From an uncultured Azospirillum sp. (lineage in GTDB: Bacteria; Pseudomonadota; Alphaproteobacteria; Azospirillales; Azospirillaceae), in contig NZ_CAMLJP010000017.1 in NCBI RefSeq assembly GCF_946480385.1, positions 1 to 64,000 of the forward strand: DNA of 64,000 nucleotides, read 5' to 3'. Positions 61,918 through 64,000 of this stretch are shown here, one piece after another. The position numbers and the translations under genes were made by a program. Under the pieces are notes generated by a model. The model saw nothing but the letters and a program-made list of their open reading frames with translations. It was not told the origin of the DNA and made no database searches. How positions within the stretch are numbered: the first letter of the stretch is position 1; every line of letters begins with the position of its first letter.

Positions 61918-63000
61918 ATGAGCGAGAAGACCCGACCTTCGAGCCTTTCCGCCACCTCCACCGGAATGCGGGGCGCCCGCGCTGCCACGGCGGTGGCGGT
62001 TGCCCTGGTGATGGCGCTGGCCGCCGGCACCGCCGACGCCCGCGCCGGCAAGAGCAGCTCTTCGGGCAGCCGCGGCAGCCGCACCTATGACGCGCCGGCC
62101 GCCACCAGCACCGCGCCGAGCGCGGTGTCGCCGATGGAGCGCTCGACTGCTCCGGCGGCGTCGCCAGGCATGCAGCGCCCCGGTTCCACCGCTCCGGCGG
62201 CGGCTCCCTCGCGCAGCTTCTTCGGCGGCGGCTTCATGTCGGGTCTGATGGGCGGCCTGATCGGCGCCGGCATCGGCGCGATGCTGTTCGGCGGCGGCTT
62301 CTTCGAGGGGCTGGGCAGCTTCGCCGGCATCCTGGGCTTCATCCTGCAGATCCTGCTGGTCGTCTTCCTGGTCCGGCTCGCCATGCGCTTCTTCCGCAAC
62401 CGCTCGCAGACCGCCAACACCGCGGCGTCCGGCGGCCCGCTGGGCGGGAACCGGCCGGCCTATGCCGGTGGTCCGCAGGGTGGCCAGATGAACCGCGACT
62501 CGGCGGATGTCGGTTATAACCCGGTGGGCGGCCCGGTTGGCGGGATGGGCGGCAGCAATGCCGGTCCGGCCCAGCGCCGTCAGGCAGCCGACGAGATCGG
62601 CATCCAGCCGAACGACTTCGAGGCGTTCGAGCGGCTGCTGGTCACCGTCCAGACCGCCTACGGGCGCGAGGATGCCGACGCGCTGCGCGCCGCGACGACG
62701 CCGGAAATGTTCGCCTACTTTGGCGACGATCTGGCGGAGAACCGCAACCGCGGCGTGGTCAACAAGGTCAGCGACGTCCGCCTGCTGCAGGGCGATCTGG
62801 CCGAGGGCTGGCGCGAGGGGACGCAGGAATACGCCACCGTCGCCATGCGCTTCTCGCTGATCGACGTCACGGTGGACCGCGCCAGCGGCCGGGTGATCGA
62901 GGGCAACGCCTCGCAGCCGACCGAAGCGACCGAGCTGTGGACCTTCGTCCGCCCGCGCGGCGGCCAGTGGCAGCTGTCGGCGATCCAGCAGACGCACTGA
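61918..63000 (+). CDS. Tim44-like domain protein
   Basis: A 360-residue protein: hydrophobic leader (VAVALVMALAAGTADAR), a Ser/Ala/Pro-rich stretch, a Gly-rich membrane region (GGFMSGLMGGLIGAGIG, then FILQILLVVFLVRLAMRFF), and a C-terminal Tim44-like domain (NDFEAFERLLVTVQTAYGRED, EMFAYFGDDLAENRNRG, ELWTFVRPRGGQWQLSAIQQT). In bacteria this family is membrane-anchored with unknown function; Tim44 proper tethers mitochondrial Hsp70. Start at ATG 61918; an ATG at 61897 is also possible. Followed by a terminator. Confidence 0.85.
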   Translation: MSEKTRPSSLSATSTGMRGARAATAVAVALVMALAAGTADARAGKSSSSGSRGSRTYDAPAATSTAPSAVSPMERSTAPAASPGMQRPGSTAPAAAPSRSFFGGGFMSGLMGGLIGAGIGAMLFGGGFFEGLGSFAGILGFILQILLVVFLVRLAMRFFRNRSQTANTAASGGPLGGNRPAYAGGPQGGQMNRDSADVGYNPVGGPVGGMGGSNAGPAQRRQAADEIGIQPNDFEAFERLLVTVQTAYGREDADALRAATTPEMFAYFGDDLAENRNRGVVNKVSDVRLLQGDLAEGWREGTQEYATVAMRFSLIDVTVDRASGRVIEGNASQPTEATELWTFVRPRGGQWQLSAIQQTH

Positions 63001-63023
63001 CGACTCGGTCTTCCCAATGCGAA

Positions 63024-63057
63024 ACGCCCCGGCCGGTTGGCCGGGGCGTTTTCGTTT
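63024..63057 (+). terminator. Terminator after the Tim44-like gene
   Basis: An 11-bp perfect stem ACGCCCCGGCC / GGCCGGGGCGT with loop GGTT, followed by TTTCGTTTG. It is 23 bp past the stop codon. Confidence 0.9.
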
Positions 63058-63069
63058 GTGGCGCTTTTA

Positions 63070-63303
63070 CCCTCTCCCGCCCCGGGAGAGGGAGGGGACC
63101 CGCGCCGGAGGCGTGGGGAGGGTGAGGGGTGATCCAAGGAACCATGCGGTTCGGGATTCTTGGGTGCCCCCTCACCCTTCCCAAGCTTCGCTTGGGCCCC
63201 GAGGTCGCTCGCAAGTCTCGCGACCGCATTCCGCCTACGACTGCTTTGCAGTCGTCTGGCCAACGGCCGTCGGCTTCATGCCCTCTCCCGGGGCGGGAGA
63301 GGG
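63070..63303. repeat. Palindromic intergenic repeat, copy C
   Basis: A 234-bp element with the same 23-bp inverted ends as copy B (63070-63092 and 63281-63303). It shares GTGAGGGGTGATCCAAGGA after the first arm and holds two further hairpins, CCAAGC-TTC-GCTTGG (63181-63195) and ACGACTGC-TTT-GCAGTCGT (63238-63256). It fills the gap up to the ABC gene stop; no coding potential. Confidence 0.85.
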
Positions 63304-63307
63304 AGTC

Positions 63308-64000
<693 letters not shown>

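Noticed and set aside
52605..63303. Regularly spaced palindromes as a CRISPR array
   Set aside because: The elements are kilobases apart, have inverted ends rather than direct repeats, and no cas genes are present.

Overview
The window looks like chromosomal (or chromid) DNA of a GC-rich alphaproteobacterium of the Azospirillum / Rhodospirillales type. This is inferred from gene content: an Irr-like Fur regulator, the leuS-lptE-holA operon, a DUF3576 lipoprotein, an alphaproteobacterial SUV3-like helicase, Tim44-like, TIGR01459 and TIGR03862 proteins, and three tandem 16-strand-type porins. No sequence search could be run, so the genus is a guess. I see no insertion sequence, prophage, CRISPR array or replication origin.

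Layout. 1-9.8 kb is mostly housekeeping on the minus strand: irr (cut by the left edge), a nitronate monooxygenase/FabK-type flavoprotein, ugpQ, divergent epmB, a GIY-YIG protein, tspO, and holA-lptE-leuS. 10-14.2 kb holds three tandem porin genes, each followed by its own terminator; the last two are a recent duplication. 14.2-26.4 kb is mixed single genes: YggS, an L,D-transpeptidase, GTP cyclohydrolase II with a decayed DHBP synthase half, a lone glycosyltransferase N-terminal domain, an OmpR-type regulator, a metallo-beta-lactamase protein, a DUF882 lipoprotein, xthA-FAH hydrolase and a MarR regulator.

26.4-31.9 kb is the accessory part. It has visibly lower GC, begins between two copies of the marR terminator, and ends at the 3' end of a tRNA-Ser(GGA). 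It contains a large putative secreted protein (four 40-residue repeats, a poly-Thr linker and four PPC-like beta domains) and a five-gene lipoprotein operon in the order B-A-C-B-A, where A and B are two related, apparently undescribed families duplicated around an SmpA-like lipoprotein.

32-48.5 kb returns to ordinary chromosome: a hydrolase, a glycosyltransferase, a HAD protein, an RHH regulator, a coiled-coil/SH3 envelope gene pair, ahcY with a likely SahR operator facing a radical-SAM gene, an HTH protein, an MFS/UMF1 transporter, a TPR-PRMT-like methyltransferase and a lipoprotein adenosine-deaminase homologue. 48.5-52.5 kb carries three type VI secretion genes (tssL, a short tssM, tagF) without the rest of the apparatus. 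52.8-64 kb has PBP1A, an OmpR-type two-component system divergent from a Spy/CpxP-like gene with clustered GTTAC half-sites between them, a SUV3-like helicase, an S4 protein, a Tim44-like protein and a polyamine-type ABC ATPase cut by the right edge. Three related palindromic repeat elements (REP/BIME-like) sit in intergenic gaps of this last part.

Start sites were chosen by eye from ribosome binding sites, signal peptides and paralogue length. Family assignments come from motif recognition, not from database searches.
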